Made by a program: the position numbers and the translations under genes
Shown: positions 1-5,584 of the stretch, one piece after another
How positions within the stretch are numbered: the stretch's first letter is position 1
Layout of the letters: every line of letters starts with the position of its first letter
Notes under the pieces: model-generated
Databases searched by the model: none
What the model was told of the DNA's origin: nothing
Seen by the model: only the letters and a program-made list of their open reading frames with translations
Source of the DNA: JBDIBB01 sp039812685
Lineage (GTDB): Bacteria; Acidobacteriota; Vicinamibacteria; Vicinamibacterales; JAFNAJ01
Assembly (NCBI GenBank): GCA_039812685.1
Contig: JBDIBB010000146.1
Span: forward strand, 1-9,296
DNA length: 9,296 bases
Direction of reading: 5' to 3'

Positions 1-15
1 AGCACGGAGAAGAGC

Positions 16-348
16 ATGGACGTGATTTCCACATCGCCTTCTGGCCGGTACGAGGTGCGCTCCTCGCCCTGGGAGGCGCGGATGTCCCATTGGATCCATC
101 CGCCGTGCCTGTTCGACCGGCAGGCTTCCGACGTCGTTTATGCCGTCAAGGACACGAGCTGGTCGGTTGACCGTGCGACGTGGGAGGCCGACTCGGTGGT
201 TCGGCTGGAGCTCAGGAAGTATCCCGGGGGAGAGGGCATGGACGCGGTTGTGACCATCGACTGCGCGGCCCGCACCGCGAGCATCGGCGGGTGTGACATC
301 CCGCTGGAGGCCCTCGATTCCGCGCTGGAGAAGCTGGTTCCGGAATGA
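16..348 (+). CDS. Conserved-looking small hypothetical protein, 110 aa
   Basis: A GGAG at 6-9 lies six bases before the ATG, so this start is well supported. The product has no signal peptide or membrane segment and looks like a small cytoplasmic beta-rich protein. The N-terminus reads STSPSGRYEVRSSPWEARMS, followed by a WSVD..TW..DSVV..ELRKYPG stretch (about residues 49-71) and a VTIDCA segment (about 79-84). From memory this layout resembles uncharacterised small proteins found singly or in tandem in GC-rich proteobacteria and relatives, some of which behave like immunity-type proteins. I cannot assign a function. It is separated from the downstream lipid operon by 172 bases and is probably transcribed independently. 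Codon use is like that of the neighbours. Confidence 0.75.
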   Translation: MDVISTSPSGRYEVRSSPWEARMSHWIHPPCLFDRQASDVVYAVKDTSWSVDRATWEADSVVRLELRKYPGGEGMDAVVTIDCAARTASIGGCDIPLEALDSALEKLVPE

Positions 349-355
349 CCGGCGT

Positions 356-410
356 CGCCCCACGCAACGAAGCCGGGCGCGCAGCAGAGGATGGAGTGGG
401 GCGTTGCGTG
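356..410. repeat. Two overlapping inverted repeats downstream of the first gene
   Basis: CGCCCCAC (356-363) is complementary to GTGGGGCG (396-403), and CACGCAACG (361-369) is complementary to CGTTGCGTG (402-410). The arms overlap and are in the same order on both sides, so only one of the two hairpins can form at a time. No T-run follows, so this is not a typical intrinsic terminator. It could be a weak transcription end for the upstream gene or a chance GC-rich structure. Confidence 0.35.
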
Positions 411-483
411 CTGGGAGGCTGGGCGGCGGGGTCCTGCCAGTCGGTCCCGTGTTGCGCTGCGGCCGGCCGCTGCACGCGCCCTC

Positions 484-508
484 TTGATATGCCGCCCCGT
501 GCTAACAT
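484..508 (+). promoter_or_regulatory. Candidate promoter of the lipid operon (extended -10)
   Basis: TGC-TAACAT (500-508) is an extended -10 box with four of six consensus bases plus the TG extension. TTGATA (484-489) matches the -35 consensus in five of six bases but lies only 13 bases upstream, so the extended -10 is probably the main element. The box ends 12 bases before the ATG at 521. The transcript would therefore have a very short or absent leader, which fits the lack of a Shine-Dalgarno sequence before that gene. Confidence 0.45.
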
Positions 509-520
509 CCGCGCCATTCG

Positions 521-1180
521 ATGACCGACCAACGCCTGCTGCGCCGTCCGATCGCGGCGCGCGGTACGCGCTGGGCGGCTGCGATCGCCGGACGGCTGGC
601 CCGATGGGGGGTGGCGCCCAACGCCATCTCCGCGGCGAGCGTCCTGTTCGCGGCCGGCACCGCAGCGGCGCTCCTCGCGTCGCGGGACCAGAGCGGCCGC
701 CTGCGCGCGCTGCTGCTCGTCGCAGGGGCGCTCGCGATCCCCCTGCGCCTGCTGGCGAATCTCTTCGACGGCATGGTCGCCATCGAGGGCGGCCGCAGGA
801 GTGCCGCCGGTGAGATCTGGAACGAGCTGCCCGACCGGATCTCTGACGCGCTCTGCCTCATCGCCGCAGGCTACGCGACGCCGGCGGTCGCCTGGTCGCC
901 GATCGCCGGCTGGAGCGCGGCGCTGGTTGCGGTGCTCACCGCCTACGTCCGCACGCTCGGCGTGGCCGCCGGCACCTCCGCGTACTTCATCGGCCCGGGG
1001 GCCAAGCAGCAGCGCATGGTCCTGCTCGCATTGGGGCTGGTCGCGGCGGCGGGCGAAGCGCTGGCCGGCGCGCCGGCCCGGATCCTGCCGTGGACGCTGC
1101 TTGCGATCGCCGCGCTTTCGGTCATCGCCGCGGTGAGGCGCACGCGCCGGATCGTCGCCGAGCTCGAGGGGCGCCGGTGA
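521..1180 (+). CDS. YnbA-like CDP-alcohol phosphatidyltransferase, 219 aa
   Basis: This is a predicted inner-membrane enzyme that moves a phosphatidyl group from CDP-diacylglycerol to an alcohol, releasing CMP. The protein is hydrophobic with several membrane helices (about residues 38-55, 63-82, 110-127, 130-150, 165-183, 188-205). The family signature D-G-x2-A-R-x8-G-x3-D-x3-D is present with exact spacing at residues 83-105, but two positions differ: Arg88 is Ile and the third Asp is Asn101. It therefore reads DG-MV-AI, then G97-x3-N-E-x2-D105-R-x2-D109. E. coli YnbA, as I recall it, also has the N-E-x2-D-x3-D form, so the Asn looks like a subfamily trait and not decay. The alcohol acceptor is unknown. 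The stop codon overlaps the next gene's GTG by four bases, so the three genes 521-2762 are almost certainly one operon that includes the supply of its own CDP-diacylglycerol. Confidence 0.85.
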   Translation: MTDQRLLRRPIAARGTRWAAAIAGRLARWGVAPNAISAASVLFAAGTAAALLASRDQSGRLRALLLVAGALAIPLRLLANLFDGMVAIEGGRRSAAGEIWNELPDRISDALCLIAAGYATPAVAWSPIAGWSAALVAVLTAYVRTLGVAAGTSAYFIGPGAKQQRMVLLALGLVAAAGEALAGAPARILPWTLLAIAALSVIAAVRRTRRIVAELEGRR

Positions 1181-1809
1181 GCCATCCGCTGACGCCGGTG
1201 TTGATCGTCGCCGTCAAGCTCCTGTGTGGCGCCCATGCGCGCTGGGTCGGCTGCGCGCCGGAGGAGCGGCAGCGGGTCTACGTCGCCAACCACGGCAGCC
1301 ACCTCGACACGGTCGTCCTCTGGGCGGCGCTGCCGCCCGCGCTGCGCGCGCGGACGCGGCCGGTGGCGGCCGCCGACTACTGGAGCCGGGGCTTCCGGCG
1401 CTGGCTGGCCACGCGGATCTTCCGCGCCGTGCTCATTCCCCGCGGCGTGCCGGGCGCGTCCCCCGAGGCGCGCGAGGCGAGCGCGCGCGCCGCGGTGGAG
1501 TCGACGGCCGCGGCTCTCGACGAGGGCTCGTCGTTGATCCTCTTTCCCGAGGGGACGCGCAATCCCGGCGCCGACATCGCACCGTTCAAGCCCGGCATCT
1601 GGCATCTCGCCCGGATGCGTCCCGGCCTCGAGCTGGTGCCGGTCTGGCTCGACAACCTGAAGCGCGTCCTGCCGAAGGGGAAGTTCGCGCCGGTGCCGTT
1701 CCTCGCCAGCGCCACGTTCGGCGCGCCAGTCGTGCTCGGGGACGGCGAGGAGAGGGGCCCCTTCCTCGACCGCCTGCGCACCGCGGTGGTGGAGCTCGGC
1801 CGGCGATGA
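1177..1809 (+). CDS. plsC: 1-acyl-sn-glycerol-3-phosphate acyltransferase (PlsC family), 210 aa
   Basis: Predicted membrane-associated acyltransferase that adds the second acyl chain to lysophosphatidate to give phosphatidate. Motif I, N38-H39-x4-D44 (NHGSHLD), and motif III, FPEGTR (123-128), are intact, with a motif-IV-like LVPVWL at 153-158. A hydrophobic segment (about 5-17) could anchor the N-terminus. The GTG start at 1177 is preferred over the ATG at 1090: GAGGGG (1166-1171) sits five bases upstream, the GTGA overlap with the previous stop is a classic coupling junction, and the extra residues from 1090 are Arg-rich and unlike the family. At 210 aa it is slightly shorter than the usual roughly 240. 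It sits between the phosphatidyltransferase and CdsA genes, whose substrate chain it would feed. It could be specialised for this operon and not the housekeeping PlsC; the symbol is given at family level. Confidence 0.87.
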   Translation: MSHPLTPVLIVAVKLLCGAHARWVGCAPEERQRVYVANHGSHLDTVVLWAALPPALRARTRPVAAADYWSRGFRRWLATRIFRAVLIPRGVPGASPEAREASARAAVESTAAALDEGSSLILFPEGTRNPGADIAPFKPGIWHLARMRPGLELVPVWLDNLKRVLPKGKFAPVPFLASATFGAPVVLGDGEERGPFLDRLRTAVVELGRR

Positions 1810-2762
1810 CCACGCGCTTCGACCCCGAGCTCGTCGTCGTATTCGGCGGGTTGCTGGCGCTGCTCGTGACCGCGACCGTCGTCGGCGCCACGCTGCGCCG
1901 GCGGGTCACCGCTGCCGGCGCGCGCGCCACGATCGAGAACGCCTGGCAGCGGATCGTCGCCTGGTGGGGCATGTGCGCGGTGTTCGCGGCGGTGACGGCG
2001 GTCGGACCGCTCGCCTCGACCGCGCTCTTCGCGCTGCTGTCGTTCCTCGCGCTGCGCGAGTTCGTGACGCTCACGCCCACCCGTCTCGCCGACCACATGA
2101 CGCTGGTCTGGTGCTTCTTCGTCATCCTGCCGCTGCACTACGTCTTCCTGGCGGTGGGCTGGTATGGGATGTTTGCGATCTTCATCCCGGTCTACGCCTT
2201 CCTCTTCGTACCGATTCGCGCGGCGATTGCGGGCGACGTCGAGCACTTCCTCGAGCGCACCGCGAAGATCCAGTGGGGATTGATGGTGGCGGTCTACTGC
2301 ATCAGCCATGCGCCGGCGCTGCTGATGCTCGAACTGCCCGGCGGCGCCGGAGAGGGCCCGAAGCTGCTGCTCTGGCTGGTGATCGTCGTCCAGCTCTCGG
2401 ACGTCTTCCAGTATCTCGCCGGCAAGACGCTCGGCCGCCATCCCGTGGCGCCGTCGGTCTCGCCCGGCAAGACCTGGGAAGGGCTGGTCATCGGCGGCCT
2501 TGCCGCAACCGGGGTCGGCGCCGGGCTCGGCTTCCTGACCCCGTACCCGCCGATCGTGGTGGCGGGCATGGCGCTGCTGCTGGTCTTTCTCGGCTTTGCG
2601 GGCGGGCTGACCATGTCGGCGATCAAGCGCGACGCCGGCGTGAAGGACTGGGGCAGTTCGCTCGCGGGCCATGGCGGCGTGCTCGACCGCATCGATTCGC
2701 TCTGCTTCTCGGCGCCGATCCTCTTCCACCTGACGCGCTGGATGCTGGGCGACGGCGCTTGA
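1806..2762 (+). CDS. cdsA: Phosphatidate cytidylyltransferase (CdsA family), 318 aa
   Basis: Integral membrane enzyme that converts phosphatidate plus CTP to CDP-diacylglycerol. Many hydrophobic segments are visible (about 9-28, 52-83, 98-136, 158-175, 187-203, 227-245, 249-268, 299-312). The C-terminal family signature is nearly perfect at residues 271-297: S-x-I-K-R-x4-K-D-x-G-x2-L-x2-H-G-G-x-L-D-R-x-D, with Ala where Pro or Gly is usual before GHGG. Earlier, SDVFQYLAGKTLG (198-210) and SPGKTWEG (219-226) match the family's conserved core. The ATG at 1806 shares ATGA with the preceding stop, so translation is coupled; the longer reading frame from 1224 is a shadow of plsC. The product would supply the CDP-diacylglycerol used by the first gene of the operon. 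Like E. coli YnbB next to YnbA, it is probably an accessory paralogue and not the only CdsA of the cell; that is inference. Confidence 0.92.
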   Translation: MTTRFDPELVVVFGGLLALLVTATVVGATLRRRVTAAGARATIENAWQRIVAWWGMCAVFAAVTAVGPLASTALFALLSFLALREFVTLTPTRLADHMTLVWCFFVILPLHYVFLAVGWYGMFAIFIPVYAFLFVPIRAAIAGDVEHFLERTAKIQWGLMVAVYCISHAPALLMLELPGGAGEGPKLLLWLVIVVQLSDVFQYLAGKTLGRHPVAPSVSPGKTWEGLVIGGLAATGVGAGLGFLTPYPPIVVAGMALLLVFLGFAGGLTMSAIKRDAGVKDWGSSLAGHGGVLDRIDSLCFSAPILFHLTRWMLGDGA

Positions 2763-3210
2763 GCCGGAGCGACCGGGCCGCCCATTCCGATTGTCGTGCA
2801 TCCCGTGAGACTCGTCGAAGGAATGGATGGCCAGGAAGTCGGAGGCGACACCCGATACCTCCGTCGGTTGCAACGTCGCCTCCGCTGCCATCCGGGTTGT
2901 CGGGAGGGCTCCAGCGTCGCCGCAGGGACAGTCGGCTGAAATCGCTGGTCGGACCCGAAACGCTGAGATCCACAAGTCCTTGCGCTACAGCAGTTGGCTC
3001 GACGCGGTGAGGTGGCCGAGAGGCTGAAGGCGGCGGTTTGCCAAACGCCGATCAGCCTGTCGGCCATCGCCGTTATTCCTCGCAGGTCCTCGCGTCACAA
3101 TCACTTCCTCGATCGACCGACTTGGCTGCCGTTGGCTTCAGAAGCCCGGTGTTGGGAGCTGGCAGGGACAATTTCAGGGATAGGCGAGCCATCGTGCGCC
3201 TGCCCGTTCA
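2763..3210. other. Gene-poor stretch between lipid operon and toxin-antitoxin pair
   Basis: About 450 bases with no convincing gene. A 66-codon plus-strand frame (2827-3027) and minus-strand frames have no recognisable domain, no good ribosome site and compositions typical of shadow translation. The frame starting at 2994 spells the EVAERLKAA peptide that is a well-known artefact of translating a tRNA gene. The right part (about 3055-3240) looks lower in G+C than the surrounding genes. No T-tract terminator is visible after the CdsA stop. Confidence 0.5.
3006..3049 (+). pseudogene. Truncated serine-type tRNA gene (5' half only)
   Basis: The stretch folds as the 5' half of a tRNA: acceptor strand GGTGAGG (3006-3012), TG linker, D arm GCC (3015-3017) with loop and GGC (3029-3031), then the 5' strand of an anticodon stem GCGGT (3033-3037) and loop TTGCCAA (3038-3044). 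From memory it closely matches the 5' half of bacterial tRNA-Ser(GCU), where the loop would be TTGCTAA. After the loop the match stops: the 3' stem strand is ACGCC where ACCGC is needed, giving two mismatches, the implied anticodon is GCC, and no variable arm, TTCGA loop or CCTCACC acceptor strand follows. It is therefore not a working tRNA and is best explained as a remnant left by integration or deletion. Confidence 0.6.
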
Positions 3211-3248
3211 TGTCAAATATTGACAATACTGGCTATCGCGTCTAGCCT
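3211..3248 (+). promoter_or_regulatory. parDE promoter with palindromic operator
   Basis: TGTCAA-ATA-TTGACA (3211-3225) is a perfect inverted repeat, and its right arm is a consensus -35 box, TTGACA (3220-3225). A weak -10 candidate, TAGCCT (3243-3248), follows at 17 bases. A regulator bound to the palindrome would cover the -35 box. ParD antitoxins usually repress their own operon through N-terminal ribbon-helix-helix binding to such palindromes, so this is the likely autoregulatory site. The -10 is the least certain part. Confidence 0.55.
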
Positions 3249-3267
3249 CGATATGAGGGGTGATTCG

Positions 3268-3537
3268 ATGAATGTCTCGCTGACGCCGGAGCTCGAGCGA
3301 CTCGTCAACGACAAGGTCGAGAGCGGCCTGTACCACACCGCCAGCGAGGTCGTCCGGGAGGCGCTTCGGCTCCTGAAGGACCGCGACCAGGCGCGCGAGC
3401 AGCTGCGTGCCGACGTGCAGGCCGGCTTCGACCAACTCGCTCGAGGCGAGGGTCGCGTCCACGACAAGGTCTCGGGCCGGCAGCTCGCCGAACGGATCAA
3501 AGCGCGCGGTCGGGCGGCTCGCGCCAAGAAGCCGTAG
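3268..3537 (+). CDS. parD: ParD-family antitoxin (ribbon-helix-helix), 89 aa
   Basis: Labile antitoxin that neutralises the ParE toxin encoded next and probably represses the operon. The N-terminal MNVSLTPELERLVNDKVESG followed by YHTASEVVREALRLLKDRD is the typical ParD/CopG-like ribbon-helix-helix (about residues 1-40: beta strand, helix, then the TASEVVREALRLL helix). The charged C-terminal half (41-89) is the expected toxin-binding tail, here ending in a basic Arg/Lys/Ala run. The ATG at 3268 is chosen because GAGGGG (3255-3260) lies seven bases upstream and the ribbon strand begins there; the earlier TTG at 3220 lies inside the promoter -35 and must be false. The TAG stop abuts the ParE ATG with no gap, so the pair is translationally coupled. 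Confidence 0.9.
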   Translation: MNVSLTPELERLVNDKVESGLYHTASEVVREALRLLKDRDQAREQLRADVQAGFDQLARGEGRVHDKVSGRQLAERIKARGRAARAKKP

Positions 3538-3834
3538 ATGTCCTATCGGCTGTCCCCTCTCGCCGAGGGCGATCTCGACGAGATCTGGACCTGCGTCGCC
3601 GACGATGCCAGCCCAGCCACTGCGGACCGACTCATAGACGCGATCATCGACCGCTTCGAACTATTGGCCCAACAGCCTCGCATGGGTCGCCTCCGGCCGG
3701 AGTTCGGCGAAGGCGTTCGATCGCTTGTGGTGGCGAGCCACGTGATCTACTACCGCTGTGAAGGCGACGTCCTGATTGCCAGAGTGCTTCATGGACGACG
3801 CGACCAGGCTGCGGCTTGGTCGGAGTCACGCTGA
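3538..3834 (+). CDS. parE: ParE-family toxin (RelE/ParE superfamily), 98 aa
   Basis: Small toxin of the RelE/ParE fold; characterised ParE proteins poison DNA gyrase, but family members differ, so the target here is not certain. Family hallmarks are clear: N-terminal YRLSPLAEGDLDEIW (3-17), then a helical region, LAQQPRMGRLRPEF (43-56), GVRSLVVASHVIYYR (59-73) and the C-terminal strand VLIARVLHGRRD (77-88). The length is typical (about 95-105 aa) and the gene looks intact. It starts on the base after the ParD stop, in the usual antitoxin-first order, and depends on the promoter at 3211-3248. The pair could stabilise a mobile region or be a resident addiction module. Confidence 0.9.
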   Translation: MSYRLSPLAEGDLDEIWTCVADDASPATADRLIDAIIDRFELLAQQPRMGRLRPEFGEGVRSLVVASHVIYYRCEGDVLIARVLHGRRDQAAAWSESR

Positions 3835-4119
3835 CTGCGAACGCACGGTGATGCCAGCGGCCGACCCCGGGATCACCTCGGAGTGCGCTGCTGAGCGTGG
3901 ATCGGCGTGTCGCAACGCTTCCTGAACACCGGCGACGTCCGGACGAAGCGTGAGCACGTGACCGGGCCGCTCAGGATGTCGAGCGAGCCGCCGCGTCAGC
4001 TGAGTGCTCCTCGCCACGCGCCACTCCCCGGCACGTAGCGTCGTCGTTGTCGGCGTCAGCGCCCGCCCGCCCGGTCGGATCTGTCCCTCAAGGCGGCCCC
4101 TGGCAGCGACGGTTCGGTT
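3835..4119. other. Intergenic region between ParE and the MarR regulator
   Basis: About 285 bases with no recognised gene. A 63-codon minus-strand frame (3826-4017) overlaps the end of parE, has no family resemblance and no clear ribosome site, so I do not call it. No T-tract terminator is seen after parE. The right end runs into the MarR promoter. Confidence 0.45.
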
Positions 4120-4150
4120 ATCTTGACATCAAGATTCTTCGTGCTAAGGT
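4120..4150 (+). promoter_or_regulatory. MarR-type operator overlapping the marR promoter
   Basis: ATCTTGA-CA-TCAAGAT (4120-4135) is a perfect 16-base palindrome. It contains an exact consensus -35, TTGACA (4123-4128), followed after 16 bases by TGC-TAAGGT (4142-4150), an extended -10. The palindrome size and two-fold symmetry are those of operators bound by MarR dimers, and the next gene is a MarR protein, so autorepression by covering the -35 is the natural reading. A second small palindrome, GGTA-CT-TACC (4148-4157), lies over the likely transcription start. No second copy of the 16-base site occurs elsewhere in the window. Confidence 0.75.
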
Positions 4151-4165
4151 ACTTACCGCGATACC

Positions 4166-4660
4166 GTGGCACACGCCCCTCTCGATACGTCCGGCACCCA
4201 CGTCTGGCTCATCCTGATGAAGGTGCACCGTGCCCTCGCCAAACACGCCGCGCACAGCATCGAGGAGCTCGACATGTGCGTGTCGGATTTCGCCGTCCTG
4301 GAGCTGCTCCTTCATCGCGGACCGCAGCCGGTGAACGCCATCGGGCGTCGCCTCGATCTCACGAGCGGCTCCATCACGACGGCCATCGATCGCCTCGAGC
4401 GGCGCCAGTTCGTCGTACGGGGCTTCGATGCGAGGGATCGCCGGGCGCGCATCGTGTCGCTCACCAGGGAGGGCAAGGCGCGGATCACCGAGGTCTTCGG
4501 CCATCACAAACGTGCGATGGATCGCGCCGCGGCCGGGCTGTCGCCGAAGGAACGCGAATCACTCATTGGACTGGCCAGGAAGCTCGGCACGTCAGCTGCG
4601 CGCCAGCTCGATGAAGCGCGCCACGACGGACGTGCGGCCGGGCGACGGCGTAAAGGCTAG
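4166..4660 (+). CDS. MarR-family transcriptional regulator, 164 aa
   Basis: Winged-helix repressor of the MarR family, acting as a dimer on palindromic DNA and usually released by small phenolic ligands or oxidants. Visible parts: N-terminal dimerisation helices (about 10-36), SDFAVLELLLHRGP (40-53), the helix-turn-helix VNAIGRRLDLTSGSITTAIDRLE (56-78), the wing VVRGFDARDRRARIVSLT (83-100) with the family's D-x-R-D-R-R, and C-terminal dimerisation helices (about 101-152). One cysteine (Cys38) lies just before helix 2, so redox sensing cannot be excluded. The GTG start at 4166 is 15 bases after the -10 box, so the leader is very short and no Shine-Dalgarno is seen. It is followed after 17 bases by an NmrA-like gene on the same strand and probably controls that cluster as well as itself. 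The inducer is unknown. Confidence 0.88.
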   Translation: MAHAPLDTSGTHVWLILMKVHRALAKHAAHSIEELDMCVSDFAVLELLLHRGPQPVNAIGRRLDLTSGSITTAIDRLERRQFVVRGFDARDRRARIVSLTREGKARITEVFGHHKRAMDRAAAGLSPKERESLIGLARKLGTSAARQLDEARHDGRAAGRRRKG

Positions 4661-4677
4661 GAAAGGACGTTCACCAC

Positions 4678-5544
4678 ATGAGCAGGAAGGTCTTGGTCAC
4701 CGGGGCGACGGGCAAGCAGGGAGGCGCCGTGGTCCGCCGGCTCCTCGATCGGGGCCACGCCGTGCGCGCCCTAACGCGCAACCCGGACTCGGCGGGGGCA
4801 ACGGCGCTCAGCAGGTCTGGCGTTGAGCTGGCGGCAGGGAGCCTGGACGATCGCGAGGCGCTCGGCCGTGCGCTCTCCGGCGTCGACGCCGTGTTCGCCA
4901 TGAGCACCCCGTTCGAAGCGGGCATGGAGGCCGAAACCCGCCAGGGCGTGACGATGGCGGCTGCGGCGAAGGCGGCCGGGGTGCACCTCGTCTACACCTC
5001 GGTCGGATCGGCCGATCGGAAGACCGGCATCCCCCACTTCGAGAGCAAGTATCGCGTCGAGCAATACATCGCGACGATCGGCGTCCCGGCGACCATCGTG
5101 GCGCCGGTGTACTTCATGGACAACGCGACGGTGTTCACGCGCGATCAACTGAAGGCGGGGGTCTACGCGATTCCGATGTCGCCGACCCGAAAGCTCGCGC
5201 AGATCGCCGTCGCCGACATCGCGGCCTTTGCCGTGCTCGCCATCGAGAGCCCTGAGCGCTTCAGGGGGAAGCGATTCGACATCGCGGGCGACGAGGTCAG
5301 CGGCCTGGAGGCCGTCGAGATCCTGTCGCGCGTCAGCGGCAGGACGTTCTCCTACTTTCAGGTCCCGCTGGAGATGATCCGCGAGCGGATGGGAGAGGAC
5401 GGGGCCACGATGTACGAGTGGTTCGAGCGCGTCGGCTACCGGGTAGATATCGCCGGGCTCCGTCGTGACCATCCCGAGGTGGGCTGGCATTCGTTCGAGG
5501 CCTGGGCGGAGGCGCAGGACTGGAAGGGACTCTTCAGCGCGTAG
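4678..5544 (+). CDS. NmrA-like NAD(P)-binding protein (atypical SDR), 288 aa
   Basis: Rossmann-fold protein of the NmrA/atypical short-chain dehydrogenase group, either an NAD(P)H-dependent oxidoreductase or a redox-sensing binder. The dinucleotide motif G-A-T-G-K-Q-G (9-15) is intact, and ALTRNP (31-36) after strand 2 places an Arg where NADP(H) is often favoured. LVYTSVGSADR (104-114) and HFESKYRVEQYI (120-131) match the NmrA core, with Lys124 in the usual place but no classical Tyr-x3-Lys pair. The C-terminal half (about 140-288) is the variable substrate domain. AAAGGA (4662-4667) lies ten bases before the ATG. It follows marR by 17 bases and is likely co-transcribed and repressed by it. 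Substrate unknown; a quinone or aldehyde reductase role is possible but unproven. Confidence 0.85.
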   Translation: MSRKVLVTGATGKQGGAVVRRLLDRGHAVRALTRNPDSAGATALSRSGVELAAGSLDDREALGRALSGVDAVFAMSTPFEAGMEAETRQGVTMAAAAKAAGVHLVYTSVGSADRKTGIPHFESKYRVEQYIATIGVPATIVAPVYFMDNATVFTRDQLKAGVYAIPMSPTRKLAQIAVADIAAFAVLAIESPERFRGKRFDIAGDEVSGLEAVEILSRVSGRTFSYFQVPLEMIRERMGEDGATMYEWFERVGYRVDIAGLRRDHPEVGWHSFEAWAEAQDWKGLFSA

Positions 5545-5584
5545 CAGGATCGTCCCGCCGTTGGTGGATCGACCATGCAGGTAC

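Noticed and set aside
1377..2975. Very long (532-codon) minus-strand frame
   Set aside because: It lies antisense to plsC and cdsA, whose motifs are intact; the composition is Arg/Asp-rich shadow sequence typical of high-GC DNA.
2827..3027. 66-codon plus-strand frame after cdsA
   Set aside because: Low-information sequence without motifs that runs into the tRNA remnant.
2994..3245. 83-codon frame beginning with a RGEVAERLKAAVC peptide
   Set aside because: This peptide is a recurrent artefact of translating serine or leucine tRNA genes; here it comes from the half tRNA at 3006-3049.
3220..3267. Upstream TTG start extending ParD by 16 residues
   Set aside because: The TTG is part of the -35 box and operator; a good ribosome site precedes the ATG at 3268.
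3826..4017. 63-codon minus-strand frame after parE
   Set aside because: No family resemblance, no clear ribosome site, and overlap with the parE end.
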